From: an uncultured Saccharospirillaceae bacterium
GTDB lineage: Bacteria > Pseudomonadota > Gammaproteobacteria > Pseudomonadales > Oceanobacteraceae
Reading direction: 5' to 3'
DNA length: 64,000 bases
NCBI GenBank assembly: GCA_947503895.1
Contig: CANNFT010000002.1
Span: 248,001-312,000 of the forward strand
This document shows positions 54,568 to 64,000 of this stretch, piece by piece (the first letter of the stretch is position 1; the number at the start of each line of letters is the position of its first letter). The translations under genes were made by a program, and so were the position numbers. Under the pieces are notes generated by a model. That model was not told the DNA's origin and searched no databases. It was given only the letters and a program-made list of their open reading frames with translations.

Positions 54568-57279
54568 CTAGTGCGCTTGATCCCAGTTATCACCCATGCC
54601 CGCTTCCACGACCAGAGGAACATCCAATTCGGCCGCAGCTTCCATGATGGATTTTATCTGCTGACAAACTTCATCGACACGTGCTTCTGGTACTTCAAAG
54701 ATCAGCTCATCGTGCACCTGCATAATCATATTCACATCCGTCGCTTCGGACTCAATCCATTGATCCATTTTGATCATTGCACGTTTGATGATATCCGCTG
54801 CCGTTCCTTGCATCGGTGCATTGATGGCCGCACGCTCAGCGGCCTGACGGCGCATACCGTTTTGAGAATTGATTTCTGGCAAATGCAATCGTCGACCAAA
54901 AAGCGTTTCAACATAACCTTCTTTTGCGGCCTGCTCTCGGGTGCGATCCATATATTCGCGTACGCCAGGATAACGTTCGAAATAGGTGTTGATGTAGCTT
55001 TGTGCTTCTTTTCGACTGACGTCAATTTGGCGAGCCAATCCAAACGCCGACATGCCATAAATTAACCCAAAGTTAACGGCCTTGGCGTGACGACGCTGTT
55101 CGCTGGTCACTTCGTCTTCTGCCACACCCATGATTTCAGCAGCCGTTGCCTTGTGGATATCTTTGCCTTCCGCAAAGGCGGTGAGCAAACCATCGTCGCC
55201 CGACAGATGCGCCATAATGCGCAATTCAATCTGGCTGTAATCCGCGGCAATTAATTTATAGCCTGCTGGTGCTTCAAATGCTTGGCGGATTTTACGCCCT
55301 TGTTCATTTCGAATCGGGATGTTTTGCAGGTTGGGATCAGTTGACGACAAACGTCCAGTGGCGGTAACCGCCTGATGATATGAAGTATGAATTCGGCCCG
55401 TGTGAGGACTTACCATCAAAGGCAGTTTGTCGGTATAGGTCGATTTCAATTTTGCCAATCCACGATGCTCAAGGATGACTTTCGGCAATTCGTAATCATG
55501 ACTGAGCTCAACCAATACTTCTTCCGCCGTCGAAGGTTGTCCTTTCGGCGTTTTCTTTATCACAGGCAGCTCTAATTTCTCAAAGAAGATGGTTTGCAAC
55601 TGCTTGGGTGACCCTAGATTGAATTCTTCACCTGCCAACTCAAAAGCTTGTTTTTCCAATTCCTCTAATCGTTTGCCGATTTCTTGGCTTTGTTGACCGA
55701 GTTTGTGGGCACTCACTAAAGCGCCTTTTTGCTCCATGCGAGTCAGTACTGGCAACAACGGCAGTTCAATGTCGTCGTACAGAGATTGTAATGAAGGCTG
55801 CTGAGTAAGTGCTTGCGTCAATGTCGTATGCAATCGCAAGGTCACATCAGCATCCTCTGCTGCATAAGGCGCTGCTTTTTCGAGTTCAATTTGATTGAAC
55901 GTCAGTTGTTTCGCGCCTTTACCGGCAATATCCTCAAAGCCAATGCAGGTGTGGCCGAGGTGCTTTAATGCCAATGTGTCCATGTCGTGACGGCTGCTGG
56001 TGCTGTTTAAGACATAACTTTCCAGCATGGTATCTTGAGCAATACCGCGCAATTGAATCCCATGGTTTTTCAATACGTGGGCGTCGTATTTTAGGTTTTG
56101 CCCCACCTTAAGGGCCGACTCATCCTCCAGCAGAGGTTTGAGTTCCGCTAATGCCCATTGGCGATCCAATTGCTCAGGGGCACCCATGTAATCATGAGCC
56201 AAAGGTAAGTAGGCGGCCTCATTTGGCGCCACCGCAAAGCTCACGCCGACAATTTCGGCCTCCATGTAATTGAGGCTGGTGGTTTCGGTATCGAATGCGA
56301 ATATGTCTGCCGATTTCAACTTATCGAGCCAAGTGTGCAGATCAGTTTCTGTGGATACAATCGTGTACAAGCTGCGATCGAAGACCTGAGCTTCTGGCTC
56401 TTTTTCCACAGCTCCACCTTTTGTGGATAGCTCTTTTGTCCACGTTTTAAACTCATACTCTTTAAACAAAGCCAACAACGCGGACTCATCCACCGGCTGC
56501 ATTTGAATATCATTGAGTGCTTGAGGCAATTCCACATCGAGCCGAATGGTGGCCAGCTCGTAGGACAATGGCAGCTTATCCAGCACGGCGCGAAGGTTCT
56601 CACCCACCTTGCCTTTCACCTTATCGGCATGCTCGATGACGCCCTCTAATGAGTCGAATTCGGTTAACCATTTAACCGCCGTTTTGGGGCCGCATTTATC
56701 CACACCCGGTATGTTGTCAACTTTATCGCCCATGAGCGCTAAGTAATCGATGATGCGCTCGGGCGGAACACCAAATTTTTCTTTGACGCCTTCCACATCC
56801 ATGTACGTGTCCGTCATGGTGTTCATCAGCGTGACATGTTCCGTCACCAGCTGGGCCATGTCCTTATCGCCCGTGCTGATCAATGCATTCACTCCTTTCT
56901 GGCTGGCTTCATGGGCCAGCGTGCCGATAACGTCATCGGCTTCGACGCCTTCAATGACCAACAGTGGTAATCCCATGGCACGGATGATGTCGTGAATGGG
57001 TTGAATTTGAACCCTTAAGTCATCCGGCATGGGCGGGCGATTGGCCTTGTACTCGCTGTACAGATCATTGCGGAAGGTTTTGCCTTTGGCGTCAAACACC
57101 ACCACCAGTTTGGCTCCGGCATACTCCTTTTCGAGCTTACGAATCATACTGATGACGCCACGAATGGCATTGGTGGGAAAACCACTGGAGGTGTTCATTT
57201 CACGGATCGCATGAAAGGCTCGAAAGAGGTATGAAGAGCCGTCTACCAAGATCACTTGGGGCTGGTTTGCGTCGGTCAT
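54568..57279 (-). CDS. polA: DNA polymerase I
   Basis: This 903-residue replication and repair polymerase has a 5'-3' exonuclease domain (about 1-290), a 3'-5' exonuclease with intact acidic residues ([32 protein letters not shown]), and a polymerase domain with motif [18 protein letters not shown], motif [19 protein letters not shown] and motif [14 protein letters not shown]. All activities should be present. It is divergent from the DUF2782 gene. The small RNA candidate lies about 400 bases downstream on the same strand. Confidence 0.98.
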   Translation of the reverse strand: MTDANQPQVILVDGSSYLFRAFHAIREMNTSSGFPTNAIRGVISMIRKLEKEYAGAKLVVVFDAKGKTFRNDLYSEYKANRPPMPDDLRVQIQPIHDIIRAMGLPLLVIEGVEADDVIGTLAHEASQKGVNALISTGDKDMAQLVTEHVTLMNTMTDTYMDVEGVKEKFGVPPERIIDYLALMGDKVDNIPGVDKCGPKTAVKWLTEFDSLEGVIEHADKVKGKVGENLRAVLDKLPLSYELATIRLDVELPQALNDIQMQPVDESALLALFKEYEFKTWTKELSTKGGAVEKEPEAQVFDRSLYTIVSTETDLHTWLDKLKSADIFAFDTETTSLNYMEAEIVGVSFAVAPNEAAYLPLAHDYMGAPEQLDRQWALAELKPLLEDESALKVGQNLKYDAHVLKNHGIQLRGIAQDTMLESYVLNSTSSRHDMDTLALKHLGHTCIGFEDIAGKGAKQLTFNQIELEKAAPYAAEDADVTLRLHTTLTQALTQQPSLQSLYDDIELPLLPVLTRMEQKGALVSAHKLGQQSQEIGKRLEELEKQAFELAGEEFNLGSPKQLQTIFFEKLELPVIKKTPKGQPSTAEEVLVELSHDYELPKVILEHRGLAKLKSTYTDKLPLMVSPHTGRIHTSYHQAVTATGRLSSTDPNLQNIPIRNEQGRKIRQAFEAPAGYKLIAADYSQIELRIMAHLSGDDGLLTAFAEGKDIHKATAAEIMGVAEDEVTSEQRRHAKAVNFGLIYGMSAFGLARQIDVSRKEAQSYINTYFERYPGVREYMDRTREQAAKEGYVETLFGRRLHLPEINSQNGMRRQAAERAAINAPMQGTAADIIKRAMIKMDQWIESEATDVNMIMQVHDELIFEVPEARVDEVCQQIKSIMEAAAELDVPLVVEAGMGDNWDQAH

Positions 57280-57357
57280 AGAATCCCGTCTTTTACTTTT
57301 AAACTGGGCCCGCTATACAATGGCGGTATCTCACATAAATCTGCGGGCAAGCTTACC

Positions 57358-57645
57358 ATGAAACGACTTTTATCCGGTCTGGTTTTCGCATCAGTTATCT
57401 CTTCTGGCCTGTGGCTCACCCCCGCATTTGCCCAAGACCCAAATGAACCACAAATTGTGATTTACAATACGGAAGACAAGACGTTCTACGAGTACACCCT
57501 GAACGGTGAAGTCGTCGAAATTAAGGTCGTGCCGAAAAAGGGCGAGCCGTACTACCTCGTGCCAAATGGTGGGGATGACGCAGGCTTCCACCGTGCGACG
57601 GGCTCAAAACTCAGTGTGCCGAGCTGGGTCATCTTTCGCTGGTAG
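57358..57645 (+). CDS. DUF2782 small periplasmic protein
   Basis: This protein of about 95 residues has a signal peptide (about 1-24, ending AFAQD) and the family body: QIVIYNTEDKTFYEYTLNGE, then VVEIKVVPKKGEPYYLVP, ending SKLSVPSWVIFRW. Function unknown. It is consistently found between polA and thrB in pseudomonads, as here. ATG 57358 fits the signal peptide. TTTACT and TATACA upstream (57292, 57314) may be its promoter. Confidence 0.9.
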   Translation: MKRLLSGLVFASVISSGLWLTPAFAQDPNEPQIVIYNTEDKTFYEYTLNGEVVEIKVVPKKGEPYYLVPNGGDDAGFHRATGSKLSVPSWVIFRW

Positions 57646-57807
57646 AGGCTTCCCCTTCAACGCGACCGGATACACTCCAATACACCTGCTAAGTCAGCAA
57701 TTGTGTGCCTAGGCCCTTTAGCTTCAATCGGCTGATGGCACACAAACAGGCGCTTTATGTCTGTGCGTTCTACTATTAATTCAGCATCACATTGAAAGGT
57801 TCACACG

Positions 57808-58767
57808 TTGTCAGTTTATACAGTTTTAGAGGAACAGGATTTTCACGAATTGCTCACTCAGTATGATGTGGGGCAGTTGGTGCGTTTCGAAGGTATTGCC
57901 GCTGGCGTCGAAAATACCAACTATCGAGTGACGGTCAGAAAAAACGGCGTGGAAAAACCGTACTTTCTGACGTTATTTGAAATGCTGGATCACAGCGAGC
58001 TGAGCTTTTTCTTGCCGTACTTAAATCATCTGATGCAACAGGACTGCGCGTCCGCCGCACCTGTGCCCCGATTGAGCGGTGAGTTAGTCATGACGATCAA
58101 GGACACACCTGCCGCACTGTTTACGTGTTTGGCAGGCGGCCATCCAGAAATATTGGATGAAGGGCACAATTTTAAAATTGGCGCCGCGTTGGCCAAAATT
58201 CATTTGGCTGGGCAGAGCTTTAACCAAAGCCGTGATGCCGCACGGGGTTATTACTGGGTGCAACATCAGGTTCAAAAACGCAATGTGAACATCAGCGATG
58301 ACGACTATTGCATTATGCAAGATCAATTGGCCTACATTCGACAGCAACATGCTCAATGGGATGATTTACCGCGCGGCATTATTCATGGTGACTTATTTCC
58401 CGACAATGCCTTGTTTGAAGACAACGGGGCACTCAGTGGCGTCATCGATTTTTACAATGCCTGTGATGATGTGCTCGTTTACGATTTGGCGATTACGTCG
58501 CTGGGGTGGACTCGACAACCTGACGGCTCGTTAAATACCGCTTTACACGATGCCATGATCAAAGGGTACGAGTCCGTACGTCCACTGACAGCAGGTGAAC
58601 ACGCCTCACTGCCCGATTGTTTGCGCTTGGCCGCGCTACGCTTTTGGTTATCACGCTTGCAAACAAATGAACAACAAGCCGGTATTGAGCTGACAACGCC
58701 TCTTGACCCGAATGAAATTAAGCGCGTTCTATTATGGTTATCTGCTCAATCAAATTCATTAATGTGA
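57808..58767 (+). CDS. thrB: Homoserine kinase (ThrB, APH-fold type)
   Basis: This 319-residue kinase of the aminoglycoside-phosphotransferase fold, used by pseudomonads in place of the GHMP enzyme, phosphorylates homoserine for threonine synthesis. Catalytic loop: IIHGDLFPDNALFE (near 191); metal-binding Asp in GVIDFYNACDD (near 212). The N-terminus MSVYTVLEEQDFHEL begins with a TTG at 57808, with GAAAGG upstream. The family starts at the same place. Confidence 0.93.
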   Translation: MSVYTVLEEQDFHELLTQYDVGQLVRFEGIAAGVENTNYRVTVRKNGVEKPYFLTLFEMLDHSELSFFLPYLNHLMQQDCASAAPVPRLSGELVMTIKDTPAALFTCLAGGHPEILDEGHNFKIGAALAKIHLAGQSFNQSRDAARGYYWVQHQVQKRNVNISDDDYCIMQDQLAYIRQQHAQWDDLPRGIIHGDLFPDNALFEDNGALSGVIDFYNACDDVLVYDLAITSLGWTRQPDGSLNTALHDAMIKGYESVRPLTAGEHASLPDCLRLAALRFWLSRLQTNEQQAGIELTTPLDPNEIKRVLLWLSAQSNSLM

Positions 58768-58811
58768 TGATGTTTTAGCGGTACTAAAAAACGAAAACCG
58801 TGTTAAATAAC

Positions 58812-58836
58812 AAAAAAGGGCAGCAGCCCTTTTTTG
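58812..58836. terminator. Bidirectional terminator between thrB and egtD
   Basis: GGGC and GCCC around AGCA, flanked by AAAAAA on one side and TTTTTT on the other, form a terminator usable from both sides of convergent thrB and egtD. Confidence 0.9.
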
Positions 58837-58863
58837 TTCGCTCAGTCGAAAACACCGGTGCCG

Positions 58864-59892
58864 TTAATCACTCTCCATCGCTTCTAACCAGAACAATCCA
58901 AATTTTTCTTCCGCATCATGCCAATAATGCTTTCCGCAAAAACCCGCTCCGCGTACAAATTCCATGAAGTCACTGGCCTTAAATTTATAAGAATACTCGG
59001 TCACAATGTGTTCGCCTTTCTTAAATAAAATACGCTCCCCAAAAATAGATGCCATTTGATCAAGCTCACTGACTAATCGCATTTCAATGCGATGGTGTTC
59101 CGCATTGTAAAAAGCGTAGTGATGGAAATGCTCGACATTAAAGTTACCATTGCCGAGTTGATTTAAATGTCGCAAAACATTGAGATTAAATTCCGCTGTC
59201 ACACCCTGAACATCGTTGTAAGCCGCTTCTAATTCATCGACATCTTTTTGTAAATCAACACCAATGAGTAATGCACCGTTCTCACCGACGGTTTCACGCA
59301 CACCTTTCAAAAATAGCAGCGCATCTGCCGGTGCAAAATTACCTAAACTGGATCCCGGAAAAAAGGCTACTTTTTTAGCGTTCGGTGAAAGCCGATGAGG
59401 CAGCCGAGCCCGTTCGCGATAATCTAAACAAGTTGCATGGATTTCAAGCCAAGGAAATTCTTTTCGTAATTGAATGGCGCAGTCATATAAAAAGTCTTTG
59501 CTGATGTCCATCGGAACATAGGCTTGAGGTCGTAAGGCTTCTAATAGCAAGCGAATCTTTGTACTCGCACCGCTGCCGTATTCCACCAATACGGCTTGCG
59601 TGCCCGCTTCCTGTGCAATTTCATTTTGAAATTGTTTCAACAAACTGATTTCAGTACGGGTGGGATAATATTCTGGTAAACCGGTGATGGCTTCAAACAA
59701 TTGAGATCCGCGCTCATCGTAAAAATATTTAGCCGAGATATTTTTACGCTGCTGTTGCAAACCCGTTAAAATTTCCTCCCGTTGATCGGTCTCTTCGATG
59801 TTGTAATCGTAAAAAAAGACGCCCTGATCTGTATTCGAATTACGGGATTTAGCAGTAGCGTTTGACTGAACCTGAGTCTGAGTTTGCGGCAT
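58864..59892 (-). CDS. egtD: L-Histidine N-alpha-methyltransferase EgtD
   Basis: This 342-residue SAM-dependent enzyme trimethylates histidine to hercynine, the first step of ergothioneine synthesis. Features: YFYDERGSQLFEAITGLPEYYPTRTE (split here), VLVEYGSGASTKIRLLLEAL (SAM site near 99), VAFFPGSSLGNFAP, and GVDLQKDVDELEAAYND (near 209). It begins 22 bases after egtB on the same strand, so the pathway is one operon. Confidence 0.95.
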   Translation of the reverse strand: MPQTQTQVQSNATAKSRNSNTDQGVFFYDYNIEETDQREEILTGLQQQRKNISAKYFYDERGSQLFEAITGLPEYYPTRTEISLLKQFQNEIAQEAGTQAVLVEYGSGASTKIRLLLEALRPQAYVPMDISKDFLYDCAIQLRKEFPWLEIHATCLDYRERARLPHRLSPNAKKVAFFPGSSLGNFAPADALLFLKGVRETVGENGALLIGVDLQKDVDELEAAYNDVQGVTAEFNLNVLRHLNQLGNGNFNVEHFHHYAFYNAEHHRIEMRLVSELDQMASIFGERILFKKGEHIVTEYSYKFKASDFMEFVRGAGFCGKHYWHDAEEKFGLFWLEAMESD

Positions 59893-59914
59893 GGCCGGCC
59901 TCCCTTAGCTGGGG

Positions 59915-61210
59915 TTAATCCACATCTTTTGCCAATCTAATGACCGACATTGGCCATCGATCTTTAGGATAAAAAAAGTTTCGATATGTAGGACGTATAT
60001 GGCCAGCGGGAGTCAAACAACTGCCACCTCGCAATACCATTTGGTTACACATAAATTTACCGTTGTATTCACCCACTGCGCCTTCTGGTGCTTTAAATCC
60101 GGGGTAAGGTTGATAGGGGGATTGCGTCCACTCCCAACCTTCGCCCATCAGTTGTGATAACGGTAATTGCGTATCTTCTTTTTCGGGATGCCATTGCAAG
60201 CGGTTCGCAAAATGGCCTTCGGTGAGTTTTGAATGCTGATAACAAGACGTTTGCTGGCGTGCAGCGACTTCCCATTCGGCTTCGGTGGCTAATCGTGCCT
60301 GCGCCCAAGTCGCAAAGGCATCGGCTTCGTAAAAACTGATATGGCAAACTGCGCGGTTTGGGTCGAGAGGCTGCAAACCTTGTAAGGTAAATTCAAACCA
60401 ATGTCCGTCGCGTTCAACCCAATACAGTGGATGGTGAATCGGCGCGGCCGTGTTTAGCCAAGACCATCCATCGCTGAGCCACAATGCAGGCGTTTGATAG
60501 CCGCCTTCTTTAATAAATTGCAAATATTCACTATTGGTAATTAAACGACTGCCTAACTGAAACGGCTTTAAAAAAGACTGAAAAGCCGGTGTTTCATTGT
60601 CGTAACAAAATTCCGCACTATTAGCGTCGCTACCCGTTGTCACTAATCCACCGTCGAAAGGCACAAATTGATGCGCTCGCGCACGAGGGCTGATTTGCCA
60701 TTGCTCCGTTGCCTGCATGGCAGGGTATAAGGGATTTTGGAAAAAGCTGTATTTAATATCCATGAGCAACAGTTCTTGATGCTGCTGCTCATGGTTTAAA
60801 CCTAAGTGCACAAGGTGTTGTGCGGAAAAGTGTGTGTCTTGCAGTAAGCCTTGCATCGCGTGATCGACATATTGGCGATACTCCAATACTTCTTGCAGGC
60901 TTGGACGCGATAACAAATGACGCTTAGGACGCGAGAATTGTTCGCCTATCGCATTATAGTAAGAATTAAATAGCGTTTGAAAAAGGGGATGAAAGGGTCG
61001 GTAATCGGGTAATGCGTTTTTCAAGATAAAGGTTTCGAAAAACCAAGTGGTGTGGGCTAAATGCCATTTCGGTGGGCTAACATCGGGCATGGCTTGCAGG
61101 CCACAATCCTCCGGTGTCAGATATTCGATTAAGCGTTCACTGTCGTGTCGAACTTGCCGATACTGGTCTAACAAATTCGTTGAGGGTTTCACTTCTACAG
61201 AAAAAATCAT
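59915..61210 (-). CDS. egtB: Ergothioneine biosynthesis protein EgtB
   Basis: This 431-residue iron enzyme forms the C-S bond of hercynylcysteine sulfoxide. The N-terminal DinB-like part carries the iron ligands: His in KWHLAHTTWFF and the HLGLNHEQQHQELLLMD motif (HxxxHxE near 138). The C-terminal FGE-sulfatase-like domain shows FDGGLVTTGSD, then the RLATEAEWEVAARQ signature and VLRGGSCLTP. It is the first gene of the egtBD operon. egtA, egtC and egtE are not seen, as in other bacteria with the short pathway. Confidence 0.94.
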   Translation of the reverse strand: MIFSVEVKPSTNLLDQYRQVRHDSERLIEYLTPEDCGLQAMPDVSPPKWHLAHTTWFFETFILKNALPDYRPFHPLFQTLFNSYYNAIGEQFSRPKRHLLSRPSLQEVLEYRQYVDHAMQGLLQDTHFSAQHLVHLGLNHEQQHQELLLMDIKYSFFQNPLYPAMQATEQWQISPRARAHQFVPFDGGLVTTGSDANSAEFCYDNETPAFQSFLKPFQLGSRLITNSEYLQFIKEGGYQTPALWLSDGWSWLNTAAPIHHPLYWVERDGHWFEFTLQGLQPLDPNRAVCHISFYEADAFATWAQARLATEAEWEVAARQQTSCYQHSKLTEGHFANRLQWHPEKEDTQLPLSQLMGEGWEWTQSPYQPYPGFKAPEGAVGEYNGKFMCNQMVLRGGSCLTPAGHIRPTYRNFFYPKDRWPMSVIRLAKDVD

Positions 61211-61548
61211 CAGCGCTTCAAACCAATCTTTAAATCGAGCCTAACGGCTAATTTGAGAGTATGGCAAGGCTAGATGAAGTACAGATGACGGTTTTGGCAA
61301 TATTCGGCAAGTCTGACCTAATTCTATGGCGGCTTTCGTGTCAGCATTAGGATGATGGTTCCGGTTTAACGCGCCATTCATAACGTACGTGTATCCCTAC
61401 GTACATTATGAGAGTGTCATTAAAGTTGCCCTGTTAGTTTCCAATCACGCTCAACAATAAAACGGCCAAAGGACGACAAAGCGAATGGGTAGCGAAAGCC
61501 AAACCACCCTTGAACGGGCAGCGGGAAACAGCAGATGTCATGGCGCGT
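61211..61548. other. Intergenic region, egtB upstream / znuA downstream
   Basis: This region of about 340 bases lies between egtB and znuA, which are transcribed in the same direction. It contains an inverted repeat, CATAACGTACGT at 61379-61390 and ACGTACATTATG at 61399-61410 (one mismatch, eight-base loop), with no T run. It may be the znuA terminator or a control site for egtB. No gene is seen. Confidence 0.45.
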
Positions 61549-62451
61549 TTATTTTAAACAGGCTTCAAAACCATCCAGCAAACTGTCGTAAAACCGTATG
61601 AATGCACCGGCATCTTCCGTTTTTGACGGTACGGGAAAGCGACTCGCGACAGGATCAATTTGAACGGTTTTGACCTCTAATCCTTGGGTGAGTTTTTTAA
61701 GTAGACGTGGCGTAAATTGCGGCTCGACAAACACACAGTGTGCACCGCCGGATGCCAGTATGTCGCGCACGTTTAAAAGGTGACGGCTGCCAACGGGTTT
61801 TTCTGGGTCGATGGCGACTTCTGCTAATTGGGTCAGTTGGAAGTAATCCACCCAATGATGGAAAGCATCATGGTAAGCCACAAAGCCTCGGTCTTGATAA
61901 GGCTGCAAGCGTTGCTTCGCGCTCAATAGCCATTGCTGGTAGGCCTGCAAGAAAGCCGTTGGTTGGGGCAGTTTTAACACAGATTGAATGTGTTGCAGCA
62001 TGGCCTCCAGTTCCTGAGGCGCTAACCATACATGTGGATCATGGTGATGATCTGCTTCTTGCACCAGTGCGACGTGATTGTGGCGTGAAGACAATACTTT
62101 CTCCAAGTACGGCTCCAATTCAGCGCCCAACCAAATAATTAGATCGGCATTTTCCACCATCACACGGTGGCTGGGTTTCATGCTGAAATCATGAGGTGAC
62201 TGATTGATCGGCACTAACGTTTTGACCGTTAGTGCTGGCCAAGCAGATTTCACCAATAGGGCGATTGGATGAATGCTGACAACCACCGTCTGCTGGCTAA
62301 GGGACGGTTGCGCCTGAAGGTCTTCGCTCTGTTCGATGCTCGAAGAGGGCTGGCTGTGATCATGATCGTGTTGATGATGCGCATGATCGCCCTCGCCAAA
62401 AGCCCAGCCTGCGAATAAAAACAACGTGATTAGCATTAGAGGGCGGGTCAT
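61549..62451 (-). CDS. znuA: Zinc ABC transporter substrate-binding protein ZnuA
   Basis: This 300-residue periplasmic zinc-binding protein has a signal peptide (about 1-18, ending GWAFGEG). A His-rich loop follows (GDHAHHQHDHDHSQ). Conserved zinc ligands lie in NQSPHDFSMKPSH (near 85), DHHHDPHVWLAP (near 139) and VAYHDAFHHWV (near 190). It is divergent from znuC, with about 117 bases between them. The Zur repressor gene often found between them in pseudomonads is absent. Confidence 0.95.
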   Translation of the reverse strand: MTRPLMLITLFLFAGWAFGEGDHAHHQHDHDHSQPSSSIEQSEDLQAQPSLSQQTVVVSIHPIALLVKSAWPALTVKTLVPINQSPHDFSMKPSHRVMVENADLIIWLGAELEPYLEKVLSSRHNHVALVQEADHHHDPHVWLAPQELEAMLQHIQSVLKLPQPTAFLQAYQQWLLSAKQRLQPYQDRGFVAYHDAFHHWVDYFQLTQLAEVAIDPEKPVGSRHLLNVRDILASGGAHCVFVEPQFTPRLLKKLTQGLEVKTVQIDPVASRFPVPSKTEDAGAFIRFYDSLLDGFEACLK

Positions 62452-62568
62452 GATCAGTAGTGCTCAAGTCAATTGGACAACTATGATACCCTAAGCGCCG
62501 CTGAATTTTGACCCAAGCCAATTCAACTTCGCTCATTCATTTCATTGAGGCCTCACCATCCAACGTTT

Positions 62569-63342
62569 ATGAACGAATATCTGATTAAGCTCCAAGACGC
62601 CACACTGGAACGACAAGGCAGAACCATCCTGAACAAGGTTAACCTTGAAGTGCGCACAGGAGAAATAATTACGTTGATTGGCCCAAACGGTGCCGGAAAA
62701 AGTAGTTTGCTGAAGCTCGCTTTGGGGCTGATCACACCGACCCGTGGGCAGCGACACAGTCGCGGCGATTTACGTATTGGTTATATGCCACAACATATGA
62801 GCCTGCCCGACACCTTGCCGCTGAGTTTGAAACACTTTTTACAACTGGCAAAAGGGTTTCAGCGCTCGCAATTACAGTCTGCATGTCAACGGTTAAACAT
62901 CGAACACTTGCTGGACCGCCCTATGCAGCGATTGTCGGGCGGCGAACTACAGCGCGCCCTGTTAGCCAGAGCATTGCTCTCACAACCACACTTACTGGTT
63001 TTAGACGAACCCGTTCAAGGGCTCGACATTGCGGGGCAGTCCGAGCTTTATCAACTCATTGCCGACCTCAAAGATGAACTCAATTGCGGCGTACTCATGG
63101 TCAGCCATGACCTGCACTTAGTGATGTCGGCCACCGATCGAGTCGTTTGTTTAAACGGTCATATCTGCTGTGAGGGTCATCCGCAAACGGTGCAGAAAGA
63201 TCCCAGCTACCTTGAACTCTTTGGCCAATCCATGCCCGCACATTTGGTGCCTTACACGCATCATCATGACCATGTTCATACCGACGATTGTTTGCACGAC
63301 CATAGCACGCCCGAAAAACCGGCTGATCAGGAGTCCTCTTAA
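62569..63342 (+). CDS. znuC: Zinc ABC transporter ATPase ZnuC
   Basis: This ATPase of about 257 residues energises ZnuB. Walker A GPNGAGKSSLLK lies near 40, signature RLSGGELQRALLARALL near 126 and Walker B LLVLDEPVQGLD near 148. The C-terminal tail is His-rich (YTHHHDHVHTDD), which is common in zinc ATPases. ATG 62569 is supported by the family start; an earlier in-frame start lies 24 bases upstream. Its stop overlaps the znuB start. Confidence 0.95.
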   Translation: MNEYLIKLQDATLERQGRTILNKVNLEVRTGEIITLIGPNGAGKSSLLKLALGLITPTRGQRHSRGDLRIGYMPQHMSLPDTLPLSLKHFLQLAKGFQRSQLQSACQRLNIEHLLDRPMQRLSGGELQRALLARALLSQPHLLVLDEPVQGLDIAGQSELYQLIADLKDELNCGVLMVSHDLHLVMSATDRVVCLNGHICCEGHPQTVQKDPSYLELFGQSMPAHLVPYTHHHDHVHTDDCLHDHSTPEKPADQESS

Positions 63343-64000
63343 TGATGTGGTTATTAGATGCCTTATTGGCGGGCTGGCTACTGTCTTTAATGAGCGGACC
63401 TTTAGGCAGCTTCATCGTTTGGCGACGCATGGCCTATTTTGGTGACACCCTTGCACACTCCGCGTTGTTAGGCGTGACCTTAGGGTTGTTACTGGATATT
63501 CAGCTCAATCTTGCCATCATCCTCTGTGCTGTTTTTATTGCATTAATGCTGGCCAGCTTGCAGCGTCAGCACTTAATTCCGAGTGACACCTTATTGGGGT
63601 TGATGGCACACACTACATTAGCCGCCGGTTTGGTCACATTGAGTCTGGTCGACAACGTTCGAATTGATTTAAACGGGTACTTATTTGGTGATTTACTGGC
63701 TGTCGACCGACAAGATTTAATGGCCATGGCCATGGGAGCTGCTGCGGTGTTGTTTGTCTTAAGCCGAATCTGGCGTGGCTTGCTGGCGGCGACCGTCAGT
63801 GAGGAACTGGCGCAAGTTGAAGGCTACCCCGTCGCCCGGTTACGCTTGCTGTTTATGGTGTTGTTGGCCGTGGTGATTGCCGGTGCCATGAAGCTGGTGG
63901 GTGTATTGCTCATCACCGCCTTATTGATTATTCCTGCGGCCGCTGCGCGTCCGTTTAGCCAAGGGCCGAAACAAATGGCACTGATCGCCACCCTGATAAG
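63342..64000 (+). CDS. znuB: Zinc ABC transporter permease ZnuB (partial)
   Basis: The first 219 residues or so of a permease, cut by the window end with no stop reached. It opens MMWLLDALLAGWLLSLMSGP (start 63342 or 63345), and contains the ABC-3 family RRMAYFGDTLAHSALLGVTL near 28-47 and several hydrophobic helices, ending IPAAAARPFS. It overlaps the znuC stop (ATG inside TAATG) and so is translated with it. Confidence 0.95.
   Translation, partial: MMWLLDALLAGWLLSLMSGPLGSFIVWRRMAYFGDTLAHSALLGVTLGLLLDIQLNLAIILCAVFIALMLASLQRQHLIPSDTLLGLMAHTTLAAGLVTLSLVDNVRIDLNGYLFGDLLAVDRQDLMAMAMGAAAVLFVLSRIWRGLLAATVSEELAQVEGYPVARLRLLFMVLLAVVIAGAMKLVGVLLITALLIIPAAAARPFSQGPKQMALIATLI

Noticed and set aside
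62452..62568. Zur box between znuA and znuC
   Set aside because: The best stretch (ACAACTATGATACCC) is not palindromic enough to call.

Overview
The window looks like a chromosome segment of a marine-type gammaproteobacterium in the Pseudomonadales/Oceanospirillales area. The evidence is gene order as well as family identity. Two blocks follow Pseudomonas-like order: ferredoxin-coaD-GMC oxidoreductase-aldehyde dehydrogenase-TetR-rsmD-M16-ftsYEX-rpoH (34-46.8 kb), and diguanylate cyclase-dsbA-cytochromes c-engB-polA-DUF2782-thrB-znuACB (48.4-64 kb). I cannot name a genus from sequence alone.

Layout. 1-4.9 kb is an AT-rich accessory region: the end of a type I-F-like CRISPR array, its leader, a cas1 gene with no other cas gene visible, and a duplicated module of two paralogous membrane proteins, each preceded by the remains of a small opposite-strand gene. 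4.9-9 kb holds an AraC regulator, an EamA transporter, a metalloprotease-like protein with a C-terminal anchor, and htpX behind a sigma-32-type promoter. 9.4-16.9 kb is a complete phenylalanine/tyrosine degradation cluster (phhA, phhB, phhR, hpd, hmgA, fumarylacetoacetase, maiA), converting phenylalanine to fumarate and acetoacetate; hpd is preceded by a sigma-54-type promoter. 17-19.6 kb is AT-rich, with an SGNH-hydrolase lipoprotein, a lipase-chaperone-like protein and an 800-base gene-poor stretch. 19.6-27.2 kb is housekeeping: rpmG-rpmB, cyaA, lptM-lysA-dapF-DUF484-HAD phosphatase, with xerC missing from its usual place. 27.3-33.8 kb encodes envelope proteins: a transglutaminase-like protein with a lipoprotein partner, a FadL-type porin and an ElyC-like factor. 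34-42.6 kb holds CoA and alcohol/aldehyde oxidation genes, a TetR regulator, a catalytically degenerate DapB paralog, rsmD and an inactive-looking M16 protein. 42.7-48.3 kb is ftsY-ftsE-ftsX-rpoH, DUF423, trmB and a small conserved protein. 48.4-64 kb holds the diguanylate cyclase, dsbA, cytochromes, engB, an outer-membrane protein, polA, thrB, ergothioneine synthesis (egtBD) and zinc uptake (znuA/znuCB).

The most interesting item is a non-coding stretch next to polA (54.03-54.19 kb), at the position where Spot 42 (enterics) and ErsA (Pseudomonas) are encoded. It reads as a roughly 130-nt small RNA with a sigma-E/AlgU-like promoter and a strong terminator. Two separate hairpins present nearly the same C-rich loop (CUCCCC(C)AAUGAC), complementary to ribosome binding sites. 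Other points worth a second look are the solo cas1, the duplicated module with a 47-bp tandem duplication, the SGNH hydrolase/lipase-chaperone-like pair, the degenerate DapB, the lone inactive M16 protein and the missing xerC.
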